7,939 nucleotides of DNA from Candidatus Hermodarchaeota archaeon (GCA_016839995.1 JAEOTD010000035.1:1-7939); one strand, 5' to 3'; shown: positions 1-6,311, counted from the stretch's first letter. Translations and numbers: made by a program. The notes: generated by a model not told the origin, from the sequence alone.

Positions 1-794
1 CGTTTTGTATTGGGAACATCGAGTCGGATTACAGTATCTTCCTGTTCTAACACTGCTAGTTGCTTTTCCATTGCCTTAGTCCGGTTGCCCTTGATATCTA
101 AAGCAAAATTACGACAGGTAATGTACTCACGCAGATCTCGCGCGGTAGCTGCCACAAGACAATCTAGGTTCCGTTCCATGAAGAACCGCCAGACTTCATC
201 TTGATCTACATGTTGATCTAAATAGTGGCTGGGGATGACCTGTTCTGATAAATCGTAGAATCGCTGGAAGTTGACGCGTTCAGCAACCGCAAGGCGACCA
301 GAAGACCAAAGCAAATCGAGGGCTACTTTTGCAGGTTTCCAATCCCAGAATCCACCCCGTTTCTTCCCGCTGGGATCTTCAAAGTCTTTGCTGCTTAAGG
401 GTCCTTCTTGGCGAATTCGGGTTTCCACATCATCCATGGTGTCCTTGTGTTTGTTGTATTGATTCTTCACCCACGAAATACTGTACTTGGGGAAATGTTG
501 CATGCGGTGACGATAGTAGGGATATTCTTCAATGGGCACAAAACAGCAGGCGTGAGCCCAATACTCAAACACCTGATGGTTTCGAAGCGATTTCCAGAGT
601 TGGTCGGGATGGTAGTTTCGGACTCGGTTTCGAAGTGTCAAGTGGTGGCTTCGTGCAACCACTGAAATTGAGTCGATTTGAACAGCCGCCACTTGTTGAA
701 TCGCTTTCCGGACTGTGGTCCAAGGAAGTGCATCGTCAAATCCCTGACGCATGGTGAAGGCGGCTCGAATGGTGGGGATATCGTAGGAATCCAC
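1..794 (-). CDS. YcaQ/AlkZ-family (HTH_42) DNA glycosylase, 3' end outside window
   Basis: This is a winged-helix DNA glycosylase of the family that includes E. coli YcaQ (AlkX) and Streptomyces AlkZ, which unhook interstrand crosslinks and remove bulky alkylated bases. I translated the minus strand from GTG 794: 264 codons stay open to the window edge. Family landmarks are AVQIDSISVVARSHH (residues 37-51), which carries the Q-x-D catalytic pair at Q39 and D41 as in YcaQ; FEYWAHACC (76-84); EGPLSSKDF (130-138); and WDWKPAKVALDLLW further on. The family is usually about 400 residues, so roughly the last third is missing. GTG 794 is chosen because an in-frame TGA lies 9 bp upstream and it gives a normal family N-terminus. 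It starts 82 bp after the pseudo-GTPase stop, on the same strand. Long plus-strand frames here are antisense shadows. Family assignment is strong; the exact lesion is inferred. Confidence 0.88.
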   Translation of the reverse strand, partial: MDSYDIPTIRAAFTMRQGFDDALPWTTVRKAIQQVAAVQIDSISVVARSHHLTLRNRVRNYHPDQLWKSLRNHQVFEYWAHACCFVPIEEYPYYRHRMQHFPKYSISWVKNQYNKHKDTMDDVETRIRQEGPLSSKDFEDPSGKKRGGFWDWKPAKVALDLLWSSGRLAVAERVNFQRFYDLSEQVIPSHYLDQHVDQDEVWRFFMERNLDCLVAATARDLREYITCRNFALDIKGNRTKAMEKQLAVLEQEDTVIRLDVPNTK

Positions 795-876
795 AAAACC
801 ACATCAACACTATCTGGTGTGAGGTCTTTGGTTCTGTCAGTGATAAAAATACGCTGCTTGGAGAAAGCCAAATAAG

Positions 877-1674
877 CTAGTATTTTGCGAAGTTCAGCAT
901 TCGTGGAACCAATTCCTCTAGCAATGGGTCGAGGGTGGCGCCCTTTGGATCTTGAGTTTCATGATAGGGGATTTCTAGCTGGTTAGCAAGGGTTTCAGCG
1001 ACTTTGCGAGGGATTTTTCGTTGTCCAGATTGGATTGGTTTGTGGCCAACAAGGGCAATCGGGACATCACCATTGATGTCTTTCACTAAGTCGTGGAGTG
1101 GAGAAATGCGTTCAAGGCCTTGTGTGTTGCCGACATCGTAAACAAAGATGGTGCCATGAGCTCCACGATAGTGTGTTAGAAAATAGTGGATATGTGGAGG
1201 GAGGACGTTCCAGGCGAGGACACGTATTCGGTGCTCAGTGTTTTCATAGTCGCGAAAAGATAAGTTGAAGCCTAAGGTAGCGCGGTAATCTATGGGGTTG
1301 ATATCGAATCCAGACCGTTCTAGCAACTGCGTGAGATCTAACTCCTTTTCTGCAACGATGAGAAGTTTTAATCCAAATTCTCGACGAGACAAATCTCCCA
1401 CTAAAGTCTGTTGCGAAGTTATTGTGTATCCACCCGGAAGTATCTGCTTATCCTTCAACCAGGCATGAAACTGGGTAGCCATAGCCGCTTCTTTCTGCTT
1501 AATGGGATCCCTATTTTCCACGGCAGATTCTTGTGGTTCAAGCACCTCTTCTGGTTCATTTACAATTTGTAACTTCATCTCAAACCGCGTTAGCTGGATC
1601 TGACATTGGGGGCACTGCCCTCGTTCATTGGGTTCTACGGCAGCCCCACAGTTCCAACACTTTTCCTGAATAAT
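877..1674 (-). CDS. Zinc-ribbon protein with degenerate Ras/Rab-like GTPase domain (pseudo-GTPase)
   Basis: The Ras-like core runs from about residue 69 to 230, counting from ATG 1578 (233 aa). Beta strands and the helix-2/strand-4 segment are preserved: KLLIV (71-75), TLGFNLSFR (101-109), IRVLAW (118-123) and HYRGAHGTIFVYDV (136-149), the last nearly identical to Rab proteins. Every nucleotide-binding motif is gone: the P-loop position reads AEKELDLTQLL with no GxxxxGK[ST], the DxxG position reads WNVLPPH, NKxD reads GHKP, and ETSAK reads ETQDP. It therefore probably does not bind or hydrolyse GTP in the usual way and may act as a binding scaffold. In frame upstream of ATG 1578 lies a zinc ribbon (CWNC, 11 residues, CPQC; codons 1659-1603), then an acidic linker. 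No ATG, GTG or TTG precedes the ribbon after the in-frame TAA at 1695-1693; I set the start at ATT 1674, which has purine-rich GAGGGGG upstream (265 aa). CTG 1692 is another option. Function is unknown. Confidence 0.8.
   Translation of the reverse strand: MIQEKCWNCGAAVEPNERGQCPQCQIQLTRFEMKLQIVNEPEEVLEPQESAVENRDPIKQKEAAMATQFHAWLKDKQILPGGYTITSQQTLVGDLSRREFGLKLLIVAEKELDLTQLLERSGFDINPIDYRATLGFNLSFRDYENTEHRIRVLAWNVLPPHIHYFLTHYRGAHGTIFVYDVGNTQGLERISPLHDLVKDINGDVPIALVGHKPIQSGQRKIPRKVAETLANQLEIPYHETQDPKGATLDPLLEELVPRMLNFAKY
1603..1659 (-). other. Zinc-ribbon module upstream of the first ATG of the pseudo-GTPase
   Basis: Reading the minus strand in the frame of the downstream pseudo-GTPase gives CWNCGAAVEPNERGQCPQC, a textbook CxxC-x11-CxxC zinc ribbon of 19 residues. 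The frame is open from 1692 through ATG 1578. A chance occurrence of such a ribbon in the correct frame, inside a short 125-bp intergenic gap, is unlikely. Its cysteines should bind one zinc ion. If translation began at ATG 1578 this module would be lost. Confidence 0.8.
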
Positions 1675-1692
1675 TCTCGCCCCCTCTCTCAG
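1669..1692 (-). promoter_or_regulatory. Ribosome-binding region and possible non-canonical start of the pseudo-GTPase
   Basis: On the minus strand, purine-rich AGAGAGGGGGCGAGA leads directly into ATT ATT at 1674-1669. The G-run ends about 5 nt before the first ATT, a normal spacing for a Shine-Dalgarno element. By contrast ATG 1578 is preceded only by GGTTTGAG, with no convincing element. This favours translation starting ahead of the zinc ribbon, at ATT 1674 or CTG 1692, although neither codon is a routine start. Confidence 0.45.
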
Positions 1693-1703
1693 TTACCCTG
1701 TGA

Positions 1704-2960
1704 CTATTTTTCTGTTGTGTATTGAGACAGTTTTTCCAGTTCGCTTTGAGTACGGATTAGAGCATTAAATGTCCCTTGATGTAAAATCTCGTTCACCACA
1801 CCTGCCATTTTCGGACTAACTCCTAGGTGGTCTTCTAAGACTCCCTTGTTAGCGAGTTTTTGGAGGTCTTCAACACCTTTTTCGATTTTGATAGCAAGGT
1901 CTTGGTAGGGCTTCCACATGTTTCGAGGTGTACCGAGGAGAATCTGTCGATAGAAGACGAGGTCTAGGAGTCGGTTGATGACTTGGATGTTTGCTTCCGG
2001 TTCACCAGGTGGCATGTGTCGCACTGACCGATCGGAGATGCCTACCTTTTGGCATATCTTTCGACCCTGCAGTCCTGGATTCACGGGTAAGAGTTCGACG
2101 ATGGGATATCCGTAGGTGTGATTGTTTGCATAGATTTGTTGTAAAAGATCATACACCTGTGGAACTTGCTGTCGCACCACATTGAAAAAATAGTCTTTTT
2201 GTCGTCCTGGTTTCAGAGTCATGCCTGAAAAGAGGATGAACTCAGCACCTGCCTTCTTTGCTTCCTTGGCTAGTCCTTGCATATTCTCGATGGAATCGCC
2301 AATCGTGGGGATGGTGGGATAGGCCATCACTCCTCCAAATAATCCTGCCTTGCGGATTTGTTTGAGTGCTTCGAATCGTTCCCAGGTTGCTGAGGATTTT
2401 GGTTCAAAAATTGCCCGCATTTCCTCGTCGTGCAATGTAATGCTGAAGCATACGCTCACGAAGGCTTGCTTATGAATTTCTTTAAGCAAGTCAAGATCTC
2501 GGAGCACCAAGTTGGATTTGGTCAAAATAAAAACTGGCAGTCGAAAGTCGTATAAGGTTTCAAGTATTTGTCGCGTGATTTGATATTCTTCTTCTGCCGG
2601 TTGGTATGCATCTGAAACCCCACCAGAAGCTCCCACAATGATTTTTCGTGGTCCTGTGTCCATTGCTTTTGTTTTTTCTTGGTCACTCAGAAACCGGACC
2701 AAAGTTTCAGACTGCATTTTACTTTGTGCCTGGAACCGTGCCCGTCCCAGCTCTCGACACAGCACTTGCGGTGCATTCTCTTTGACCCGGATATGGGTGT
2801 AGAAATTATCAATCCGGTAATATTGACAATGACCATCACAATACACGCAGCCATGTTCGCAGCCACGGTATGCGTTCAAGGAGCGGTTGCTATGAAACCA
2901 GGCATCGCCATAGATGGGCTTTGACAACAGTGTTTTTGCTTGGATCTTTTCATACCGCAT
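1704..2960 (-). CDS. SPL-family (spore photoproduct lyase-like) radical SAM protein
   Basis: This 418-residue protein belongs to the SplB/COG1533 radical SAM group. The [4Fe-4S] site is CEHGCVYC (C34, C38, C41), a CX3CX2C motif, followed by DGHC, which adds a fourth cysteine at C45. Family landmarks follow: SDAYQPAEEEYQITR (116-130), ILTKSNLVLRDLDLL (145-159), SITLHDEEMRAIFEP (173-187), and a GVMAYPTIPTIGDS stretch (210-223) in the TIM-barrel core. The last 150 residues are helical and poorly conserved to my eye. It should cleave S-adenosylmethionine to start a radical reaction in the cytoplasm. Spore photoproduct lyase repairs a UV thymine dimer, but archaea make no spores, and most SPL-like proteins have no proven substrate. 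ATG 2960 gives the expected distance of about 33 residues to the cluster. It is probably the first gene of a unit with the pseudo-GTPase, 29 bp downstream, and the glycosylase. Confidence 0.88.
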   Translation of the reverse strand: MRYEKIQAKTLLSKPIYGDAWFHSNRSLNAYRGCEHGCVYCDGHCQYYRIDNFYTHIRVKENAPQVLCRELGRARFQAQSKMQSETLVRFLSDQEKTKAMDTGPRKIIVGASGGVSDAYQPAEEEYQITRQILETLYDFRLPVFILTKSNLVLRDLDLLKEIHKQAFVSVCFSITLHDEEMRAIFEPKSSATWERFEALKQIRKAGLFGGVMAYPTIPTIGDSIENMQGLAKEAKKAGAEFILFSGMTLKPGRQKDYFFNVVRQQVPQVYDLLQQIYANNHTYGYPIVELLPVNPGLQGRKICQKVGISDRSVRHMPPGEPEANIQVINRLLDLVFYRQILLGTPRNMWKPYQDLAIKIEKGVEDLQKLANKGVLEDHLGVSPKMAGVVNEILHQGTFNALIRTQSELEKLSQYTTEK

Positions 2961-3003
2961 GACAATCTCTCAATTGGTGGGAGTATTGCTAGCTGGGATG
3001 AGC

Positions 3004-3010
3004 CTTTAAG
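3004..3010 (-). promoter_or_regulatory. Weak TATA-like box for the radical SAM gene
   Basis: The minus strand reads CTTAAAG in the 105-bp gap between the 122-aa gene and the radical SAM gene. Transcription starting about 26 bp further on would leave a leader of roughly 20 nt before ATG 2960. The match to an archaeal TATA box is only partial, and read-through from the upstream regulator genes is an alternative. Confidence 0.25.
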
Positions 3011-3065
3011 CTTACGATTTTACGGCATACATTTTCCGATGATTTCACCCTGAAGAGGAGGGCGT

Positions 3066-3434
3066 TTAGGTGTGTTGCAGGCCATTGACTTGCTGAATAA
3101 CATGGTAAACGAATTCACCGAAATTGCCACTATTTCGAATTCGTTTCTTCATGTAGTCTCGAAGTATGTGCTTAGACATGCCAACGTCACTTTGACTGAG
3201 AACCACGACTTCCGTAAGCAGGTCTAATAGCTGACGCTGTTCTCGGCGGTTAAGGAAGGGTCCCAGTTTATCCAGTATGTAGAAGGCGTCAGAGAACTGG
3301 ACAGGGCCGACATTGGAAAGATCTGTGAGAGCGGATAGTGTTTGGCCAGCTAAATAATCCTTCCCGATTTCAAGAAGGCGGTCACTTACTTTTCCATCCT
3401 TTACGATGGTTTTCTTTACTTTACTTACAGACAT
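3066..3434 (-). CDS. Unrecognised 122-aa helical protein paired with the regulator
   Basis: I do not recognise this family. The protein is soluble in appearance: no signal peptide, no membrane segment and no cysteine. The N-terminus is basic (KVKKTIVKDGK, residues 5-15). The remainder alternates short leucine-rich helices, such as VSDRLLEIGKDYLAG and REQRQLLDLLTEVVVL, with a basic stretch MKKRIR. It might be a small helical-bundle binding protein. Its ATG begins 6 bp after the stop codon of the winged-helix regulator, and its ribosome-binding sequence (GGAGAGAAGGAAG) overlaps the end of that gene, so the two are almost certainly co-transcribed and translationally linked. A partner or modulator role for the regulator is inferred from this position only. 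Confidence 0.75.
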   Translation of the reverse strand: MSVSKVKKTIVKDGKVSDRLLEIGKDYLAGQTLSALTDLSNVGPVQFSDAFYILDKLGPFLNRREQRQLLDLLTEVVVLSQSDVGMSKHILRDYMKKRIRNSGNFGEFVYHVIQQVNGLQHT

Positions 3435-3440
3435 TATTCA

Positions 3441-4103
3441 CTACTTCCTTCTCTCCTCCACGAGTACACGAAAGCCATGTTGGCTTGGTTCGGGCAGATC
3501 GGTGCGTTTCACCCGGATTTCACCAACAAGGCGGCTTAGTCGGTTCCAAAACTCCTGTTGAAAGCGAGCGATTTGTTCACTGGGGAGGGTCACTAACGCT
3601 AAACGAAATACATCATTGCGAACTACAATGGCGAATTGATCGGCAATGAGTTCCAAGGATGCATAGAAGCCAAAATTATCCAACGCATCTACTACAGAGT
3701 CCAGTCGATCTTGGAGACTTCCACTAGGTTTGCTGGGAAGAATTTGCTGCCATAAACTGGTTACGACTTGGCGTATGAGGGAATTGAAGGTTTTCGTTTC
3801 AAAAGATTGGACTAAGATCTGTAGGAGTGTAGAAATGATGGACGCGGTTTGTTGGGGAAATAGGTTGCGAGCTTGGGGAGTCAACGAGTAAAGGCGTTTA
3901 GGACGACCACGTGTTGCGTGCTCAAACGATGAGGAGACGAGTCCAGCGAGTTCCAGAACGTCCAGATGCCCACGAATCGCACTGATATTGATTCTAAGGT
4001 GTTCTGACAGAGTGACGGCATTGGCATCGGTTCCCAGCAAATACTCGAGAATGACTCGACGAGTATCAGTGATAAGGGGGGAGAGCTTGCTGGGGGACGT
4101 CAA
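3441..4103 (-). CDS. Winged-helix transcriptional regulator, ArsR/SufR-like (COG2345 type), cysteine-free
   Basis: This is a 220-residue DNA-binding regulator. Residues about 13-80 form the winged helix: TRRVILEYLL, then the helix-turn-helix VTLSEHLRINISAIRGHLDVLELAGLV, then a wing with RGRPKRLYSLT followed by the helix cap PQARNLFP. The order and the GRPxxxYxLTxxGRxxFP-like block resemble SufR and other COG2345 regulators. SufR-type proteins bind an Fe-S cluster through C-terminal cysteines; this protein contains no cysteine at all, so it cannot use that mode. The C-terminal 140 residues are probably a dimer or ligand domain. The start is TTG 4103, preceded on the minus strand by AAGG about 9 nt upstream. 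It probably controls its own operon with the 122-aa protein, and perhaps the convergently placed neighbours, through the repeats at 4148-4180. Confidence 0.78.
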   Translation of the reverse strand: MTSPSKLSPLITDTRRVILEYLLGTDANAVTLSEHLRINISAIRGHLDVLELAGLVSSSFEHATRGRPKRLYSLTPQARNLFPQQTASIISTLLQILVQSFETKTFNSLIRQVVTSLWQQILPSKPSGSLQDRLDSVVDALDNFGFYASLELIADQFAIVVRNDVFRLALVTLPSEQIARFQQEFWNRLSRLVGEIRVKRTDLPEPSQHGFRVLVEERRK

Positions 4104-4138
4104 TATGCTGAACCTTAGATCTTCCTATAACTCCTCCC

Positions 4139-4147
4139 TATTTAAAT
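4139..4147 (-). promoter_or_regulatory. TATA box of the winged-helix regulator operon
   Basis: The minus strand reads ATTTAAATA here, a good archaeal TATA box. Transcription would start about 25 bp downstream, near 4117, giving a leader of about 14 nt before TTG 4103. The surrounding 60 bp are much richer in A and T than the flanking genes. A second TATA-like TTATAGG at 4126-4132 would instead make the message leaderless. Confidence 0.5.
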
Positions 4148-4180
4148 CATTATATAGGTAATATAGTGATTATAATATAG
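4148..4180. repeat. AT-rich repeat cluster, candidate operator of the winged-helix regulator
   Basis: The plus strand holds AATATAG twice (4160-4166 and 4174-4180, 14 bp apart) and a related TATATAG at 4151-4157. An imperfect inverted repeat, CATTATAT and ATATAGTG, spans 4148-4168. The cluster lies immediately upstream of the TATA box of the regulator gene, where an activator or autoregulator would bind. AT-rich composition alone can produce such repeats, so this is a candidate only. Confidence 0.4.
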
Positions 4181-4202
4181 GCGTTAGATTGGTTCTTCCT
4201 AA

Positions 4203-4244
4203 CAAAGAAAAAAAGAAAGTGCGGAGACTCCTTCAGTCTACCGC
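4203..4244 (-). terminator. Hairpin plus T-tract terminator of the ABC transporter operon
   Basis: On the minus strand, GCGG-T-AGACT, a 5-nt loop, then AGTCT-CCGC form a 9-bp stem with one bulged T (4244-4221). A T-rich run, ACTTTCTTTTTTTCTTT, follows at once (4220-4203). It sits 26 bp after the permease stop codon and ends the transporter transcript before the promoter of the next operon. The form resembles a bacterial intrinsic terminator; archaeal termination needs mainly the T tract. Confidence 0.75.
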
Positions 4245-4270
4245 GCCTAAGACATTAATCGGGTTGCCAG

Positions 4271-5533
4271 CTATTCATACCGAAGGGCTTTGACCGGATC
4301 GAGTTTTGCTGCTTTACGAGCAGGGTAAATCGCGAAGATGACACTTACAAGAATTGCAAAGGTCATGGCTATGAGAATCGTTTCAGGGGCGAGTACTGGA
4401 ACAAGGGTAAAAGAGCTGCTTCCACCAAATCCAATATCACCATTACCAAAACCGCCTTGAAAACCGCTGAAGAGGGCAGGAAGCATCAGTCCCATACCTT
4501 GAGCTAGGAATAATCCTACGATGATACCGATCACTCCTCCGAGAACGCCTAAAAGAGCGGCTTCGGAGAGAAACTGACTTAGTATCGTGCGGTCCTTGGC
4601 CCCTAGGGATTTCATGATTCCGATTTCACGGGTTCGTTCCATTACAGTTACTAACATGATATTAAGTATCGAGATTCCTGCTACAAGTAGGGCAATTGAT
4701 GCAATGGCAAGCAGGAAGATTTCCATGATGTTAAAGACACTTGATACCATGTCAATAAGGAAATTCGGTACTATGACCAGGACTTGGTCTTCGAAGGCTT
4801 CGTTGATTTCATCGGCGATAGCATCAGCTTGATCAGGATCTTCGATACGAACGACAATGGTGCTGATAGTTGAATCGTCGAACAGCTCTTGATACGTATC
4901 AATGGATATGAAGATGGATCTATCGAAGGGAAGCATCCCTGATTGTCCTGCTTCTTCAAGGACTCCTCCAACACTGATTGAGACATTGATATAGTTGAAA
5001 TTTAATCCTACGCGAACCAGCACTTCGGCTGAGAGATTATCACCCGTTGAAGCAATCGGGTCAGGGAGATATCCAACGATGCAGGAGTCATTGGATCCCA
5101 ATTGGTTCCAATCTCCACTAGAAAAGGTCAGTCGATGTCCGTATACTGTTTCAAGATTGGTAAAGTTGACACCGATGATTCGAGTATCAAGGGTTCCTCC
5201 AGTTTCATTGTAAATCGTGGTACCGGTTTGGGAGATCCCTAGAGTTGAAATCACACCGGTGATATTTTGAATTAGTAATGTGTCATTTATTTGAAATGAG
5301 CTTAATCCGCTTCCACCAAAAAAGCTGCCTCCACCAGGAATGACGGTGAGGATGTCCGTATCTAAGCCCTGTTCGAGTTGTTGAGTGATTTGGCCTTCAA
5401 AACCTCCACTGAGGGAGGATATTGATACAACAGCCATAATTCCGACTACAATACCAAGCGTAGTCAATATTGTACGTGTTTTTCGCCTACGCATATTAGT
5501 AAAGGATAATCCGAGGATGTTTCTGAATTTCAT
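4271..5533 (-). CDS. MacB/FtsX-type ABC transporter permease
   Basis: This 420-residue protein has the layout of a MacB/LolC/E-type permease. Membrane helix 1 is at about 21-42, after the basic MRRRKTRT. A large extracellular domain (about 43-260) follows, then three helices at about 268-294, 325-350 and 382-404. The cytoplasmic loop after helix 2 has the family signature VMERTREIGIMKSLGAKDRTI (298-317), and the C-terminus reads YPARKAAKLDPVKALRYE, also typical. Such proteins do not import; they transmit ATP-driven movement to export or extract peptides and lipids, or to release lipoproteins. The outer domain has seven N-glycosylation sequons (N83, N90, N109, N123, N148, N166, N183), fitting an archaeal surface protein. 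The loop between helices 3 and 4 is glycine-rich (358-374). Its ATG overlaps the stop codon of the ATPase gene (TAATG). The substrate cannot be told. Confidence 0.92.
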   Translation of the reverse strand: MKFRNILGLSFTNMRRRKTRTILTTLGIVVGIMAVVSISSLSGGFEGQITQQLEQGLDTDILTVIPGGGSFFGGSGLSSFQINDTLLIQNITGVISTLGISQTGTTIYNETGGTLDTRIIGVNFTNLETVYGHRLTFSSGDWNQLGSNDSCIVGYLPDPIASTGDNLSAEVLVRVGLNFNYINVSISVGGVLEEAGQSGMLPFDRSIFISIDTYQELFDDSTISTIVVRIEDPDQADAIADEINEAFEDQVLVIVPNFLIDMVSSVFNIMEIFLLAIASIALLVAGISILNIMLVTVMERTREIGIMKSLGAKDRTILSQFLSEAALLGVLGGVIGIIVGLFLAQGMGLMLPALFSGFQGGFGNGDIGFGGSSSFTLVPVLAPETILIAMTFAILVSVIFAIYPARKAAKLDPVKALRYE

Positions 5534-6306
5534 TAGACTCTCTCCTGTCCTCCGCCTGCTCGTTCACCGATAAACCCACCATCCTGCATTTCAATAACTC
5601 GATCGGCGACAGTTGTTAATCGTGCGTCATGACCAACCACGACGAACGTAAGGCCTTGGGTTTTATTGAGCTGACGAATTAAAGTGATGATTTCTGCACC
5701 TGTCTTGGTATCTAAGTTGCCTGTTGGTTCATCAGCCAGGATGATGCGCGGATTATTCGCGAGGGCACGAGCGATGGCTACTCGTTGTTGTTCTCCACCA
5801 CTCAGCTCTGAGGGAACATGGTCTCGACGTTCGCCCAGACCCACACGAGTTAATAAATCTCGGGCACGTCCGTGGGCTGTCGTTGATGGAACGTCAGCAA
5901 ATTTGAGGGGAAGTTCAATATTCCCCTGTGCGGTAAGCTGAGGCATTAAATTGAAAAATTGGAATACAAACCCTACTCGACGAAGTCGCACATCCGCGAG
6001 TTGGTTATGGTTCAAGGTGGAGAGGTCAAGTCCCTCCACAAATACTTTGCCAGCTGTGGGCTGATCTAAGGCCCCCAGCAAGTGAAGAAGGGTTGATTTC
6101 CCGCTTCCCGATACGCCTAAGATAACGAGGAATTCACCTGGGTGGACCTGGAGGTTGACACCACGAACCGCGTTTACCTCAACGGGGCCCATCTGGTAGG
6201 TTTTACAGAGGTTTTTGGCCTCGATGATGTATTTGGAGGTTCTTGATTGGTAGTCAAAAAGTGCGGTCAGAGTTTCTTCGGGTTGGGTTGGTTGGGGGTG
6301 GGTCAT
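5533..6306 (-). CDS. ABC transporter ATP-binding protein, LolD/MacB type
   Basis: This cytoplasmic ATPase drives the permease encoded just downstream. Counted from ATG 6306 (257 aa), it has Walker A GVSGSGKST (64-72), a Q-loop in VFQFFNL (Q116), signature LSGGEQQ (168-174), Walker B ILADEPT with catalytic Glu 193, D-loop GNLD, and the switch His 226 in VVGHD. The YQMGPVEVNAVRGV start and FFNLMPQLTAQGN segment match the MacB/LolD branch. The reading frame is open to an ATG at 6381, but that codon lies inside the TATA box. ATG 6306 is preceded by AGGTGA at 5-nt spacing and still leaves about 25 residues before the ABC domain, so I use 6306. The gene heads a two-gene operon divergent from a PadR regulator, which probably represses it. 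Confidence 0.92.
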   Translation of the reverse strand: MTHPQPTQPEETLTALFDYQSRTSKYIIEAKNLCKTYQMGPVEVNAVRGVNLQVHPGEFLVILGVSGSGKSTLLHLLGALDQPTAGKVFVEGLDLSTLNHNQLADVRLRRVGFVFQFFNLMPQLTAQGNIELPLKFADVPSTTAHGRARDLLTRVGLGERRDHVPSELSGGEQQRVAIARALANNPRIILADEPTGNLDTKTGAEIITLIRQLNKTQGLTFVVVGHDARLTTVADRVIEMQDGGFIGERAGGGQERV

Positions 6307-6311
6307 GGTTT

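Noticed and set aside
329..757. A 142-codon open frame on the plus strand
   Set aside because: It lies antisense to the YcaQ-type glycosylase, whose minus-strand frame carries clear family motifs; the plus-strand product has no recognisable features.
638..871. A 77-codon minus-strand frame starting at TTG 871, which might suggest a frameshifted glycosylase gene
   Set aside because: The glycosylase has its own uninterrupted frame from GTG 794 with a normal N-terminus, so no frameshift is needed; the other frame only overlaps its start.
1704..2960. Naming the radical SAM protein as true spore photoproduct lyase (splB)
   Set aside because: Archaea do not form spores and most SPL-family members have unproven substrates, so only the family name is supported.
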